In this document: positions 1-15,169 of the stretch, piece by piece | Layout: each line of letters starts with the position of its first letter | Position numbering within the stretch: position 1 is the stretch's first letter | Source: Hyperoodon ampullatus | Taxonomy: Eukaryota; Chordata; Mammalia; Artiodactyla; Ziphiidae | Direction: 5' to 3' | Assembly (NCBI GenBank): GCA_949752795.1 | Contig: CATKHW010000008.1 | Span: forward strand, 2,294,001 to 2,358,000 | DNA: 64,000 bases | Position numbers and translations under genes: made by a program | The notes under the pieces: model-generated | Told to the model about the DNA's origin: nothing | The model's input: only the letters and a program-made list of their open reading frames with translations | Databases searched by the model: none

Positions 1-2800
1 ATGCTCCGTTGTCTTGTCATCACATTACTCCATGCCCATGTAATCACATTGCTTCAAAACCCCTGTAATCTCAATGCTCCATGCACCTTTTCATCAGAAT
101 GCTCCATGACCCTTTTCATCAAAATGCTCCATAACCCTTGTCATCGCAATATTCCAAGCCCTTGCCATCAAAGCGCTCCATTACCTTTGTCATCACAATC
201 CTCCATGACACTTGGTATCACCATGCTCCATGCCATTGTCATCACAATGGACAATGACATATGTCATCACAATGCTCCCTGACACCTGTCTTCAAAATAC
301 TCCATGACCTTGTCATCACAGTGTTCCATGCCCTTGTCATCACAATGTGCCATGCCCACTCTCCTCACAATAATCCATAATCTTGTCAGAGCAATGCTCC
401 ATGACCCCTGTCATCACAGTGCTCCGTGACTACAGTCATCACAATACTTCATGACCTTTGCCATCACAGTGGTCCATGTCCTCTTCAAACAAGGCTCTGT
501 GATCTTTTACACCAGAATGCTCCATGAATATTTCATCATAATGGTCTGGGTCCCTTGTCATCAAAATGCTCCATGCCTTTGTCAGCACAGTGCTCCATGA
601 CCCCTGCCATAACAATGCACCATGACCCCTGCAATCACAATGTTCCACGGCCTTGTTATCCGAGGCTCCATGACCCTTTTCAGCAAGATGCTCCAAGACC
701 CCTGTAATCACAATGCTCCATGCCCTTGTCGTCACAAAGAACCATGACCCATGTCATCAGAATGCTCCATGGACTTCTCATCACAGTGCTCCATGCCCTT
801 GTAATCACAATGCTCCAAGACCCCTGTAATCACAATGCTCCATGCCCCTATTCATCAGAATGCTCCATGAGAGTTGTCATCACAAGACTCCATGGTTTTC
901 TCATCACACTGCTCCAGGACCTTGTCATCACAATTCTCCTTTACCCCTGGCATCACAATACTCCATGAAAATTTTCAGCCCAATGCTCCATTACCTTCTC
1001 ATCACAGTGCTCCATGACCCTTGTCATCACATTGCTGCATGACCCCTCTCATCATAATGCTCCATGACACCTGTCATCACAATGCTCCATTGCCTTTGTC
1101 ATCACAATCCTCCATGACACTTGGTATCACAATGCTCCATGCCATCGTCATCACAATGGACAATGACATATGTCATCACAATGCTCCCTGACACCTGTCT
1201 TCACAATATTCCATGACCTTGTCATCACAATGTTCCATGCCCTTGTCATCACAATGTGCCATGCCCACTGTCATCACAATAATCCAGGAAAATTGTCAGA
1301 CCAATGTTCCATGCCTCTGTCAGCGAAATGCTCCATGCCCTTGTCATCACAATGCTGCATGACCCCTGTCACCACAATGCTCCGTGACTCCAGTCATCAC
1401 AATGCTTCATGACCTTTGTCCTCACAATGGTCCATGCCCTCGTCACACAAGGCTCTGTGACCTTTTTCAACACAATACTCCATGTGCTTGTCATCACAAT
1501 GCTCCATGCCCACTGTCATCACAATAATCCATGAAACTTCTCAGTCCAATGGTCCATGCCCTCGTCACACAAGGCTCTGTGATCTTTGTCACCACAATGC
1601 TCCATTAACTTTTCATCACAATGCTCTGTGTCCCTTGTCATCACAATGCTCCATGCCTTTGTCAGCACAATGCTCCATGAAACGTTTCATCACAATGCTC
1701 CATGCGCTTTTCAGCACAGTGTTCCATGACCCCTGTCATCACAGTGCTCCTTGACTCCAGTCATCACAATGCCCCATGAGATTTGTCATCACAGTGGTCC
1801 ATGCCCTCTTCACACAAGTCTTTGTGACCTTTGTCACCACAATGCTCCATGCCCTTGTCATCACTATGCTCCATGCCCACTGTCATCACAATAATCCATG
1901 AAACTTGTCAGACCAATGTTCCATGCCCCTGTCATCACATTGCTCCATGCCCTTGTCATCACAATGCTCCATGTCCCCTTTCATCACAATGCTCCGTGAC
2001 TCCAGTCATCACAATGCTTCATGACCTATCTCATCACTATGGTCCATGCCCTCGTCACACAAGGCTCTGCGATCTTTTTCACCACAATGCTCCATGAATA
2101 TTTCATCACAATGCTCTGTGTCCCTTGTCATCAAAATGCTCCATGCCTTTGTCAGCACAATGCTCCATGACACTTGTCATCAAAATGCTCCATGCACTTG
2201 TCAGCACAATGCTCCATGACCCATGTCATCACAATGTGCCATGCGCTTGTCATCACAATACTCCACCTCCTTATCATTGCTATGCTCCATAACACTTGTC
2301 ATCACAATGCTCCATGCACTTCTCATCAAAATGCTCTCTGACCACATATATCACAATGTTACATCACTAGTCATCACAATACTCCCTCACCCCTGTCATC
2401 ACAGTGTTCCATGACCCCTGTCATCACAGTGCTACATGCCCTTATCATCACAATGCTCCATGACCCCTGACATCACAATATTCCATAACCCCTGTCACAA
2501 AATGTTCCATGACCCATTTCATCACAATGCTTCATGACCCCTGACATCACAATGTTCCATAACCCTTGTTATCAAAATATTCCATGACACTTTTCATCAA
2601 CTTGCTCCATGACCCTGTCATCACAATGCTCCCTGTCCTTCCCATCTCAAAGCACCATGCCCTTGTCGTCAAAATGCCCCATGACCTTTGTCATCACAAA
2701 ACTCCATGCCATTGTCATCACAATGCTCAATGAAATATCTCATTACATTGCTCCATGCCCTTGTCATCACAATGCTCCATTACACCTGTCATAACAATGC
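1..2800 (+). repeat. 4309-bp tandem duplication, left copy (truncated by window)
   Basis: This segment matches 4310-7109 at a constant offset of 4309 bp with only a handful of differences, for example T at about 1953 versus A at about 6262, and a small cluster near 2520-2570. Identity falls abruptly to roughly 90% after about 2800, although weaker similarity continues to about 3480. The left border lies outside the window. Confidence 0.93.
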
Positions 2801-4700
2801 TCCATGACACGTGCCATCACAATGTTCCACGGGCTTGTCATCACATGGCTCTATTACCCTTGTCATCAGAATGCACCAAGACCTCTATAATCACAATTCT
2901 CCATGCCCCTTTTCATCTCAATGCTCCATGAACCCTGTCATCAAAATGCACCATGCCCATCACCATAATGATTCATGCTATTATCATCACAATGAAATTA
3001 AAATGCTCCATGACCTCTGTCATCACAATGCTCCAAACCCTTCTGATCACAATGTTCCATAACACTTGTCATCACATGCACCATGACACTCGTCATCACA
3101 ATGATGCACGGTCTTCTCATCACAATGCTCCATGACCTTTGTCACCACAATGCTCAATACACTTGGCATCAAAATGCTCGCTGACACTTGTCATCAGTAT
3201 GCTCCTCGAACACTCTCATTACAAGGCTCCATGCCTTTTTCATCACAATGATCCATTCCCTTTTCATCACAATGCTCCAAGACCCCTGTTATCACAGAGC
3301 TCCGTGACTACAGTCATCACGATGCTTCATGACATTTGTCATCACAATGGCCCATGACCTCGTCATACAAAGCTCTGTGACCTTTGTCACCACAATGCTC
3401 CATGAAATTTTAATCACAATGCTCTCTGATCCTTGTCATCACAAAGCTCCATGCCTTTGTCAGCACAATGCTCCATGACCCTTGTCATCACAATGCTCGA
3501 TGCGCGTTTCATCACAATGCTCCATAGCCCATGTCATCACACTGCACCATGCACTTGTCATCACAATGCTCCACTTTCTTGTCATCAAAATGCTCCATAA
3601 ACCTTGTCATCACAATGCTCCATGCACTTCTCCTCAAAATGCTCTCTCACCACAGATATCACAAGGTTCCATCACTAGTCATCACAATACTCCCCCACCA
3701 CTGTCACCACAATATTCCATTACCCCTGTAATCACAATTCTCCATGCCCTTGTCATCACAAAGCTCCATGACGCAGGTCATCAGAATGTTCCATGGCCTT
3801 CTCATCACAATGTTCCATGCCCTTGTCATCAAAATGCTCCAACACCCCTGTAATCACAATGCTCCATGCCCCTTTTCATCTCAATGCTCCATGAAACATG
3901 TCATCACAATGCACCATGCCCATCACCATAATATTTCATGCTATTGTCATCACAATGAAATCAAAATGCTCAATGACCTCTGTCATCACAATGCACCAAA
4001 CCCTTCTGATCACAATGTTCCATAACACTTGTCATCACAATGCCCCGTGACGCTGGTCATCACAATTATCCATGGTCTTCTCATCACAATGCTCCATGAT
4101 CTTTGTCATCACAGTGCTCAATGCACTTATCATCACATTGCTCCCTGACAGTAGTCATCAGTATGCTCCTTGAACCATGTCATGACAAGGCTCCATGCAT
4201 TTTTCATCACAATGATCCATTCCCTTTTCATCACAATGCTCCAAGACCCCTGTAATCACAATGCTCCATGTCCTTGTCATCACAAAGCTCCATGACGCAT
4301 GTCATCAGAATGCTCCGTTGTCTTGTCATCACATTACTCCATGCCCATGTAATCACATTGCTTCAAAACCCCTGTAATCTCAATGCTCCATGCACCTTTT
4401 CATCAGAATGCTCCATGACCCTTTTCATCAAAATGCTCCATAACCCTTGTCATCGCAATATTCCAAGCCCTTGCCATCAAAGCGCTCCATTACCTTTGTC
4501 ATCACAATCCTCCATGACACTTGGTATCACCATGCTCCATGCCATTGTCATCACAATGGACAATGACATATGTCATCACAATGCTCCCTGACACCTGTCT
4601 TCAAAATACTCCATGACCTTGTCATCACAGTGTTCCATGCCCTTGTCATCACAATGTGCCATGCCCACTCTCCTCACAATAATCCATAATCTTGTCAGAG
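2800..4700 (+). repeat. HOR block, copy 1 of the 13.42-kb-offset pair
   Basis: The order of variant units, including a module B copy, a module C copy, a second B copy and the start of an A copy, is repeated at 16220-18119 with an offset of 13,419-13,420 bp. Divergence is moderate, clearly greater than for the 4309-bp duplication. Confidence 0.75.
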
Positions 4701-7109
4701 CAATGCTCCATGACCCCTGTCATCACAGTGCTCCGTGACTACAGTCATCACAATACTTCATGACCTTTGCCATCACAGTGGTCCATGTCCTCTTCAAACA
4801 AGGCTCTGTGATCTTTTACACCAGAATGCTCCATGAATATTTCATCATAATGGTCTGGGTCCCTTGTCATCAAAATGCTCCATGCCTTTGTCAGCACAGT
4901 GCTCCATGACCCCTGCCATAACAATGCACCATGACCCCTGCAATCACAATGTTCCACGGCCTTGTTATCCGAGGCTCCATGACCCTTTTCAGCAAGATGC
5001 TCCAAGACCCCTGTAATCACAATGCTCCATGCCCTTGTCGTCACAAAGAACCATGACCCATGTCATCAGAATGCTCCATGGACTTCTCATCACAGTGCTC
5101 CATGCCCTTGTAATCACAATGCTCCAAGACCCCTGTAATCACAATGCTCCATGCCCCTATTCATCAGAATGCTCCATGAGAGTTGTCATCACAAGACTCC
5201 ATGGTTTTCTCATCACACTGCTCCAGGACCTTGTCATCACAATTCTCCTTTACCCCTGGCATCACAATACTCCATGAAAATTTTCAGCCCAATGCTCCAT
5301 TACCTTCTCATCACAGTGCTCCATGACCCTTGTCATCACATTGCTGCATGACCCCTCTCATCATAATGCTCCATGACACCTGTCATCACAATGCTCCATT
5401 GCCTTTGTCATCACAATCCTCCATGACACTTGGTATCACAATGCTCCATGCCATCGTCATCACAATGGACAATGACATATGTCATCACAATGCTCCCTGA
5501 CACCTGTCTTCACAATATTCCATGACCTTGTCATCACAATGTTCCATGCCCTTGTCATCACAATGTGCCATGCCCACTGTCATCACAATAATCCAGGAAA
5601 ATTGTCAGACCAATGTTCCATGCCTCTGTCAGCGAAATGCTCCATGCCCTTGTCATCACAATGCTGCATGACCCCTGTCACCACAATGCTCCGTGACTCC
5701 AGTCATCACAATGCTTCATGACCTTTGTCCTCACAATGGTCCATGCCCTCGTCACACAAGGCTCTGTGACCTTTTTCAACACAATACTCCATGTGCTTGT
5801 CATCACAATGCTCCATGCCCACTGTCATCACAATAATCCATGAAACTTCTCAGTCCAATGGTCCATGCCCTCGTCACACAAGGCTCTGTGATCTTTGTCA
5901 CCACAATGCTCCATTAACTTTTCATCACAATGCTCTGTGTCCCTTGTCATCACAATGCTCCATGCCTTTGTCAGCACAATGCTCCATGAAACGTTTCATC
6001 ACAATGCTCCATGCGCTTTTCAGCACAGTGTTCCATGACCCCTGTCATCACAGTGCTCCTTGACTCCAGTCATCACAATGCCCCATGAGATTTGTCATCA
6101 CAGTGGTCCATGCCCTCTTCACACAAGTCTTTGTGACCTTTGTCACCACAATGCTCCATGCCCTTGTCATCACTATGCTCCATGCCCACTGTCATCACAA
6201 TAATCCATGAAACTTGTCAGACCAATGTTCCATGCCCCTGTCATCACATTGCTCCATGCCCTTGACATCACAATGCTCCATGTCCCCTTTCATCACAATG
6301 CTCCGTGACTCCAGTCATCACAATGCTTCATGACCTATCTCATCACTATGGTCCATGCCCTCGTCACACAAGGCTCTGCGATCTTTTTCACCACAATGCT
6401 CCATGAATATTTCATCACAATGCTCTGTGTCCCTTGTCATCAAAATGCTCCATGCCTTTGTCAGCACAATGCTCCATGACACTTGTCATCAAAATGCTCC
6501 ATGCACTTGTCAGCACAATGCTCCATGACCCATGTCATCACAATGTGCCATGCGCTTGTCATCACAATACTCCACCTCCTTATCATTGCTATGCTCCATA
6601 ACACTTGTCATCACAATGCTCCATGCACTTCTCATCAAAATGCTCTCTGACCACATATATCACAATGTTACATCACTAGTCATCACAATACTCCCTCACC
6701 CCTGTCATCACAGTGTTCCATGACCCCTGTCATCACAGTGCTACATGCCCTTATCATCACAATGCTCCATGACCCCTGACATCACAATATTCCATAACCC
6801 CTGTCACAAAATGTTCCATGACCCATTTCAACACAATGCTTCATTACCCCTGACATCACAATGTTCCATAACCTTTGTTATCAAAATATTCCATGACACT
6901 TTTCATCAACTTGCTCCATGACCCTGTCATCACAATGCTCCCTGTCCTTCCCATCTCAAAGCACCATGCCCTTGTCGTCAAAATGCCCCATGACCTTTGT
7001 CATCACAAAACTCCATGCCATTGTCATCACAATGCTCAATGAAATATCTCATCACATTGCTCCATGCCCTTGTCATCACAATGCTCCATTACACCTGTCA
7101 TAACAATGC
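4310..7109 (+). repeat. 4309-bp tandem duplication, right copy
   Basis: Near-identical partner of the first 2.8 kb. The bases just before it (4268-4309) presumably show what precedes position 1 of the window. The near identity contrasts with the looser similarity of other minisatellite blocks here, so the duplication is young, or it is an assembly duplication. Confidence 0.93.
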
Positions 7110-8175
7110 TCCATGACCCCTGCCATCACAATGTTCCACGGCCTTGTCATCACAAGGCTCCATGAACCTTGTCATCACAATGCTCCAAGACCTCTGTAAT
7201 CAGAATTCTCCATGCCACTTTTCATTTCAATGCTCCATGAACCCTGTCATCACAATGCACCATGCACATTATCATAATGATTAATGCTATTGTCATCAAA
7301 ATGAAATTAAAATGCTCCATGACCTCTGTCATCACAATGCCCCAAACCCTTCTGATCACAATGTTCCATAACACTTGTCATCACAATACCCCATGAGGCT
7401 CGTCATCACAATTATGCAAGGTCGTCTCATCACAATGCTCCATGACCTTTGTCACCACAATGCTCAATACACTTGTCATCACAATGCTCCCTGACACTTG
7501 TCATCAGTATGCTCCTTGAACACTGTCATAACAAGGATCCATGCCTATTTCATCACAATGATCCATTCCCTTTTCATCACAATGCTCCAAGACCCCTGTT
7601 ATCACAATGCTCTGTGACTTCAGTCATCACAATCCTTCATGACATTTGTCATCACAATGGTCCATGTCCTCGTCACACAAGCTCTGTGACCTTTGTCACC
7701 ACAATGCTCCATGAAATTTTAATCACAATGCTATCTGATCCTTGTCATCACAAAGCTCCATGCCTTTGTCAGCACAATGCTCCATTACCCTTGTCATCAC
7801 AATGTGCCATGCACTTGTCATCACATTGCTTCAAATCCCCTGTAATCTCAATGCTCCATGCAACTTTTAATCAGAATGCTCCATGCCCTTTTCATCACAA
7901 TGCTCCATGACCCTTGTCATCGCAATGTTCCAAGCCCTTGTCATCAAAATGCTCCATGCCGAATCTCATCACAATAATCCATGAAAATTTCAGACCAATG
8001 TTCCATGCCTTTGTCATCACAATGCTCCCTTACCCCTGTCATAACAAAGCTTCATGACCCCTGCCATCACAATATTCTACGGCCTTGTCATCCAAGGCTC
8101 CATGACCCTTGTCATCATAGTTCTCCAAGACGTCTGTAATCACAATGATCCATGCCATTGTCGTCACACTGATTC

Positions 8176-8790
8176 ATGACGCATGTCATCAGAATGCTCC
8201 ATGGTCTTCTCATCAAAATGCTCCATTCCCTTGTCATCACAATGCTCCAAGACCCCTGTAATCACAATGCTCCATGCCCCTTGTCATTACAGTGCTCAAT
8301 GAAGCTCGTCATCACAATTATCCGTGATCTTCTCATCACAATGCTCCACTGTCTTGCCATCACAATGCTCCTTGCCCTCATCATCACAATGCTCCATGTC
8401 CCATGTCATCACAATTCTCCACGTCCTTGTCATCACAATGCTCCATGACACTTCTTATCACAATGTTACATGATTTTGTCATTACAATTCTCCATGCACT
8501 TGTCATTGAAATGCTCTATGACCCCTGTCATAGCAAGTTCCTTGCGCTTCTCATCACAATGCTTCACGAAGTTGTCATCAAAATTCTCAATGGCCCTTCT
8601 CATCACAATGCTCCGTGCACTTGTCATCACAATGCTCCATGACCATTTTCACCACAGTGTCCCCAGCCCTTGTCATCAAAATGCTCCATTATCTTTGTCA
8701 TCACAATCCTCCATGACACTTGTTATCAGAAAGCTCCATGCCTTAGTCATCACAATGGACAATGACATATGTCATCACAGTGCTCCCTGA
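8176..8790 (+). repeat. HOR block with modules D and A
   Basis: This stretch carries the D module (about 8529) followed about 230 bp later by the A module (8757). The same D-A order and spacing recur near 27.45/27.67, 29.06/29.27 and 30.52/30.75 kb, so it is an outlying copy of the HOR that is tandem at 26.8-31.4 kb. Confidence 0.7.
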
Positions 8791-10420
8791 CACAAGTCTT
8801 CACAATACTCCATGACCTAGTCATCACAATGTTCCATGCCATTGTCGTCACTATGTGCCATGCCCACTGTCATCACAATAATCAATGAAATTTGTCAGAC
8901 GATGTTCCATGCCCCTGTCATCACAATGCGCCATGCACTTGTCATCACAATGCTCCATGATCCCTGTCATCACAATGCTCCGTGACTACAGTCATCACAA
9001 TGCTTCATGACCTTTGTCATCACAATGGTCCAATCCCTCGTCACACAAGGCTCTGTGACCTTTGTCACCACAATGCTCCATGTCCTTGTCATCACAATGC
9101 TCAATGTCGCATGTCATCAGAATGATCCATTGCCTTCTCATCACAATGCTCCTTGCCCTTGTCATCAAAATGCTTCAAAACCCCTGTAATCACAATGCTC
9201 CATGCACCTTTTCATCAGAATGCTCCATGACCCTTTTCATCAAAATGCTCCATGACCCCTGACATCACAATGTTCCATAACCCCTGTAATCAAAATATTC
9301 CATGACGCTTTTCATCAATTTGCTCCATGACCCTGTCATCACAATGTTCCCTGACCTTCTCATCACAATGCACAACGAACTTGTCATCAAAATGCTCCAT
9401 GACCTTGTCATCACAAAGCTCCATGACCCTTGGCATCACAATGCTCCATGCCATTTCATCACAATGCTACATGAAACCTCTCATCACATTGCTCCATGCC
9501 CTTGTCAGCACAATGCTCCATGACGCTTGTCATCACAATGCTCGATACTCTTCTCATCACAATGCTCCATGCCCTTGTCATTAAAATCCCCCATGACACA
9601 TGTATCACAGTGTTCCGTGCCCTAGTCATCACAATGCTCCATGCCGAATCTCATCACAATAATCCATGAAATTTTCAGAATAATGTTCCATGCCCTTGTC
9701 ATCACAATGCTCCGTTACCCCTGTCAGAACAATGCTCCACGACACCTGTCATCACAATGTTCCACGGCCTTGTCATCCAAGGCTCCATGACCCTTGTCAT
9801 CACAGTGCTCCAAGACCCCTGTAATCACAATTTTCCATGCCCTTGTCATCACAAAGATTCATGACGCATGTCATCAGAATGCTCCGAGGCCTTCTCATCA
9901 CAATTCTCTATGCCCTTGTCATCACAATGCTCCAAGAAACCTGTAATCACAATACTCCATGCCCCTTGTCATTACAGTGCTCCATGACGCTCGTCATCAT
10001 AATTTCCGTGATCTTCTCATCACAATGCTCCACGGTCTTGCCATCACAATGCTCCATGCCCTGGTCATCACAATGCTCCATGTCCCATGTCATCACAATT
10101 CTCCACGTCCTTGTCATCACAATGCTCCTTGACACTTCTTATCACAACGTTACATGATATTTTCATCACAGTTCTCCATGCCCATGTCATCACAATGTTC
10201 CATAACCCCTCTTATCAAAATGTTCCATGACACTTTTCATCAATTTGCTCCAAGACCCTCTCATCACAATGCTCCCTGAACTTCTCATCACAATGCACAA
10301 TGACCTTGTCATGAAAATACTCCATGCCCTTGTCATCACAATGCTTCAAATCCCCTGCAATCTCAGTGCTCCATGCACCATTTCATCAGTATGCTCCATG
10401 ACCCTTGTCATCACCAGGCT

Positions 10421-10960
10421 CCATGGCCCTCTCATCACAATGCTCCAGGACCTTCTCATCACATTGCTTCATTCGCTTCTCATGACAATGCTCCATGACC
10501 CCTGTCATCACAGTACCCCATGAACATTTTCAGCCAAATGCTCCATGACTTCTCATCACAAAGCTCCATGACCCATGTCATCACAATGTTACATGACCAC
10601 AGTCATCTAAATGATCCATGCCACTTGTCATCAGAATGTTCCATGTGCTTGTCATCCCAGTGCTCCATTACCCCTGTAATCAAAATTCTCCTTGACGCTT
10701 GTCGTCACAGAGCTCCATGACACTTGTCATCACAATTCTCCATGCCTTTGTCAGCAAAATGCTACATGACCTTGTCATCACAATGCTCCATGCAATTGTC
10801 ATCACAATTCTCCTTTACCAGTGTCATCACAATCTTCCGTGATGCTTGGGATCACATTGTTTCATGTCCTTGTCATCACAATGCTCCGTGAATCTAGAAA
10901 TCAAAATGATCCATGACCTGTGTCATCACAATGCTTCAAACTCTTGTGATCACAATGTTC
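10421..10960 (+). repeat. HOR block shared with the right flank of the L1-satellite array
   Basis: A run of unusual unit variants (CCATGGCCCTCTCATCAC, then CAGGACCTTCTCATC, then GCCTTTGTCAGCAAAATG, then CTTGGGATCACATTG) recurs in the same order at about 56879-57400 beyond the L1-derived array. The two flanks therefore belong to one satellite family. Confidence 0.75.
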
Positions 10961-11039
10961 CATAACAATTGTCATCACAACGCTTCATGATGCCTGTCAT
11001 CACAATACTCCATGCCCTTGTCATCAAAATGCTCCATGA

Positions 11040-11760
11040 ACATTGTCATCACAATGCTCAATACACTTGTCATCACAATGCTCCCTGACACTTTTCGTCA
11101 GAATGCTCCTTGAACCCTGTCAAGAAAAGGCTCCATGCCTTTTTCATCACAATGCTCCATGCTCTTTTCCTCACAATGCTCCATGCCATTGTCATCACAA
11201 TACTCCACAAGCTTGTCATCAGAATGCTCCATGACCCTTGTCATCACAATGCTCCATGATCCCTGTCATCACAATGCTCCATGACACCTGTCATCACAAT
11301 GCTCCATGTCCCTTGTCATTACAGTGCTCCATGACGCTCGTCATCAAAATTATCCATGGTCTTCTCATCACAATTCTCCACGGTCTTTCCATCACAATGC
11401 TCCAAGACACTTCTCATCACAATGTTACATGCTCTTGTCATCACAGTTCTCCATGCACTTGTCATCGCAATGCTCCATGACCCCTGTCATAGCAAGCTCC
11501 ATGTGCTTTTCATCACAATGCTTCAGGAACTTGTCATCAAAATTCTCAGCGGCCCTTGTCATCACAATCCTCCATGCCTTGTCATCAAAATGCTCCATGA
11601 CCCTTGTCATCACAATGCTCCAAAACCCGGTAATCACAATGCTCCATTAACTTTGTCATCACATTCCTCCATGACACTTGGCATCAGAATACTCCATGCC
11701 ATTGTCATCACAATGGACCATGACATATGTCATCACAATACACCCAGACCCCTGTCTTGA
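11040..11760 (+). repeat. HOR block of the CAAGCTTG-containing type
   Basis: This block carries the rare unit variant with CCACAAGCTTGTCATCAG (a HindIII site near 11208), then a D module and an A-like module reading ACCATGACATATG. The same arrangement recurs at 33930-34660 and, beyond the array, at 58045-58760 and 60660-61280. It looks like a second HOR subfamily. Confidence 0.7.
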
Positions 11761-14700
11761 CAGTACTCCATGACCTTCTCATCTCAATGCTCCATGCTCT
11801 TCTCATCAGAATGCGCCTTTCCCACTGTCATCACAATAAACAATGAAACTTGTCAGACCAATGCACCATGCCCCTCTCATCAGAATGCTCCATACCCTTG
11901 TCATCACAATGTTCCGTGACTCCAGTCATCACAATGCTTCATGACCTTTGTCATCACAATGGTACTTAACCTCGTCATCACAAGGCTCTGTGACCATTGT
12001 CACCACAATGCTCCATGAACTTTTCATCGCAATGCTCTCTGACCGTTGTCCTCACAATGTTTCATGAATTTGTCAGCACAATGCTCCATGACCCTTGTCA
12101 TCACAATGCTCCATGCGCTTTTCAGCACAATGCTCCATGACCCATGTCATCAAAATGCGCCATTCAATTGTCATCACAATGCTCCACAGCCTTGTCATCA
12201 CATTGCTTCATAAACCTTGTCATCACAATGCTCCATGCACTTCTCATCAAAATGCTTTCTCAACACTGATATCACAATGTTCCATCAGTAGCCATCACAA
12301 TACTCCCTCACCACTGGCATCACAATTTTCCAAGACCTCTGTCATCACAATGCCACATGCCATATCATCACAATGCTCCATGACACCTGACATCAAAATA
12401 TTCCATGTCCCCTGTCATCGGAATGCTCCATCACCCTTTTCATCACAATGCTCCAAGACCCCTGACATCACAATGTTCCATAACCACTGTCATCAAAATG
12501 TTCCATGACCCTTTTCATAAAATTGCTCCATGACCCTGTCATCACAATGCACCATGCCCATCATCATAATGCCTCATGCTATTGTCATCACAATGAAATC
12601 AATATGCTCCATGACCTCTGTCATCAAAATGCTCCAAACCCTTCTGATCACAATGTTCCATAAACATTGTCATCACAATGCACCATGACGCTCATCATCA
12701 CAATTATCCATGGTCTTCTCATCACAGTGCTCCATGACCTTTGTCATCACAACGCTCAATACACTTGTCATCACAATGCTCCATGACACTTGTCATCAGT
12801 ATGCTCCTTGAACCCTGTCATGACAAGGCTCCATGCCTTTTTCATCACAATGATCCATACCATTTTCATCACAATGCTCCAAGTCCCCTTTAAACACAAT
12901 GCTCCATGACCTTTAATCACAAAGCTCCATGATGCATGTCATCAGAAGGCTCCATGGCCTTCTCATCACAATGCTCCATGTCCTTGTCATCACAGTGCTC
13001 CAAGACCCCTGTCATCTCAATGTTCTGTGACTCCAGTCATCACAAGGCTTCATGACATTTGTCATCACAATGGTCCATGTCCTCGTCACACAGGGCTCTG
13101 TGACCTTTCTCACCACAATGCTCCATGAACTTTTCATCACAATGCTCTGTGATCCTTGTCATCACCATGCTCCATGACCCTTGTCATCACAATGTGCCAT
13201 GCGCTTGTCATCACAATGCTCCACATCCTTGTCATTACAGTGCTCCAAAAACCTTGTCATCACAATGCTCCATGCACTTCTCATCAAAATGCTCTCTCCC
13301 CCCTGTCATCACAATGTTCCATGATCCCAGTCATGACAATGCTACATGACCTTATCATCACAATGCTCCATGAACCCTGACATCACAATGTTCCATAACC
13401 CCTGTCATCAAAATGCTCCATGACCCTTTTCATCACAATACTCCATGACCCCTGACATCACAGTGTTCCATAACCCCTGTCATCAAAATATTCCATGATA
13501 CTTTTCATCAAATTGCTCCATGACCCTGTCATCAAAGTGCTCCCTGCCCTTCTCATCACAATGCACCACAACCTTGTCATCAAAATGCTCCATGAACTTT
13601 GTCATCACAAACTCCATGACCCTTGGCATCACAATGATCCATGCACCTTTTCATCAGAATGCTCCATGAGACTTTTCATCACAAGGCTCCATGATTTTCT
13701 CATCACAATGCCCCAGGACCTTGTCATCACAATGACCCATTACCCTGTCATCACAATACTCCATGAACATTTTCAGCCCAATGCTCCATGACCTTCTTAT
13801 CACAATGCTCCATGACCCTGTCATCACAATGCTCCATGACCACTGTCATCACAGAGCTCCATGACCCCTGACAACACAATGATATGGGAATCTTGTATTC
13901 AAAATGCTCCATGACCCTTGTCATCACAATGCTCCATGCCCTTTTCATCACAATGCTCCATGAAGCCTCTCATCACATTGCTCCATGCCCTTGTCATTAC
14001 AAACCTCCATGATCCATGTATCACAGTGTTCCGTGCCCTTGTCATCACAATGCTCTATGCCCACTCTCATCACAGTAATCCATGAAAGTTTTCAGACCAA
14101 TGCTCGATACCCTTGTCATCACAATCCTCCATTGCCCATGTCATAACCATGCTCCATGAACCCTGCCATCACAATGTTCTATGGTCTTGTCATCAGAAGG
14201 ATCCAATACCCCTGTAATCACAATGCTCCATGCCCCTTTTCATCAGAATGCTCAATGAGAATTATCACCAAAAGGCTCCATCGCCCTCTCATCACAATGT
14301 TCCAATACCTTTTCATCACACTGGTCCATGCCCACTTCATCAAAAGGCTCTGTGAAATTTGTCACCACAATGCTCCAAGAAAATTTCATCACAATGCTCT
14401 TTTACCCATGTCTTCACTATGCTCCATGCCTTTGTCAGCACAATGCCCCATGACGCTTGTCATCACAATGCTCGATACTCTTCTCATCACAATGCTCCAT
14501 GCCCTTGTCATCACAAAGCTCCATGACCCTTGGCATCACAATGCTCCATGCCATTGTCATCACAATGCTCAATGAAATCTCTCATCATATTGCTCCATGC
14601 CCTTGTCATCACAATGCTCCATTACACCTGTCATAACACTGCTCCATGACCCCTGCCATCACAATGTTCCACGGCCTTGTCATCACAAGGCTCCATGACC

Positions 14701-15169
14701 ATTGTCATCACAATGCTCCAAGACCTCTGTAATCACAATTCTCCATGCCACTTTTCATCTCAATGCTCTATGAACACTGTCATCACAATGCACCATGCCC
14801 ACCATCATAATGATTCATGCTATTGTCATCACATTGAAATCAAAATGCTCCATGTCCTCTGTCCTCACAATGCTCCAAACCCTTCTGATCACACTGTTCC
14901 AAAACACTTGTCATCACATGCCCCATGACGCTCGTCATCACAATTATGCAAGGTCTTCTCATCACAATGCTCCATGACCTTTGTCATCACAATGCTCAAT
15001 TTAATTGTCATCACAATGCTCCCTGACACTTGTCATCAGTATGCTCCTTGAACACTGTCATGACAAGGCTCCATGCCTTATTCATCACAATGATCCATTC
15101 CCTTGTCATCACAATGCTCCAAGACCCCTGTTATCACAATGCTCCGTGACTCCAGTCCTCACAATGCTT

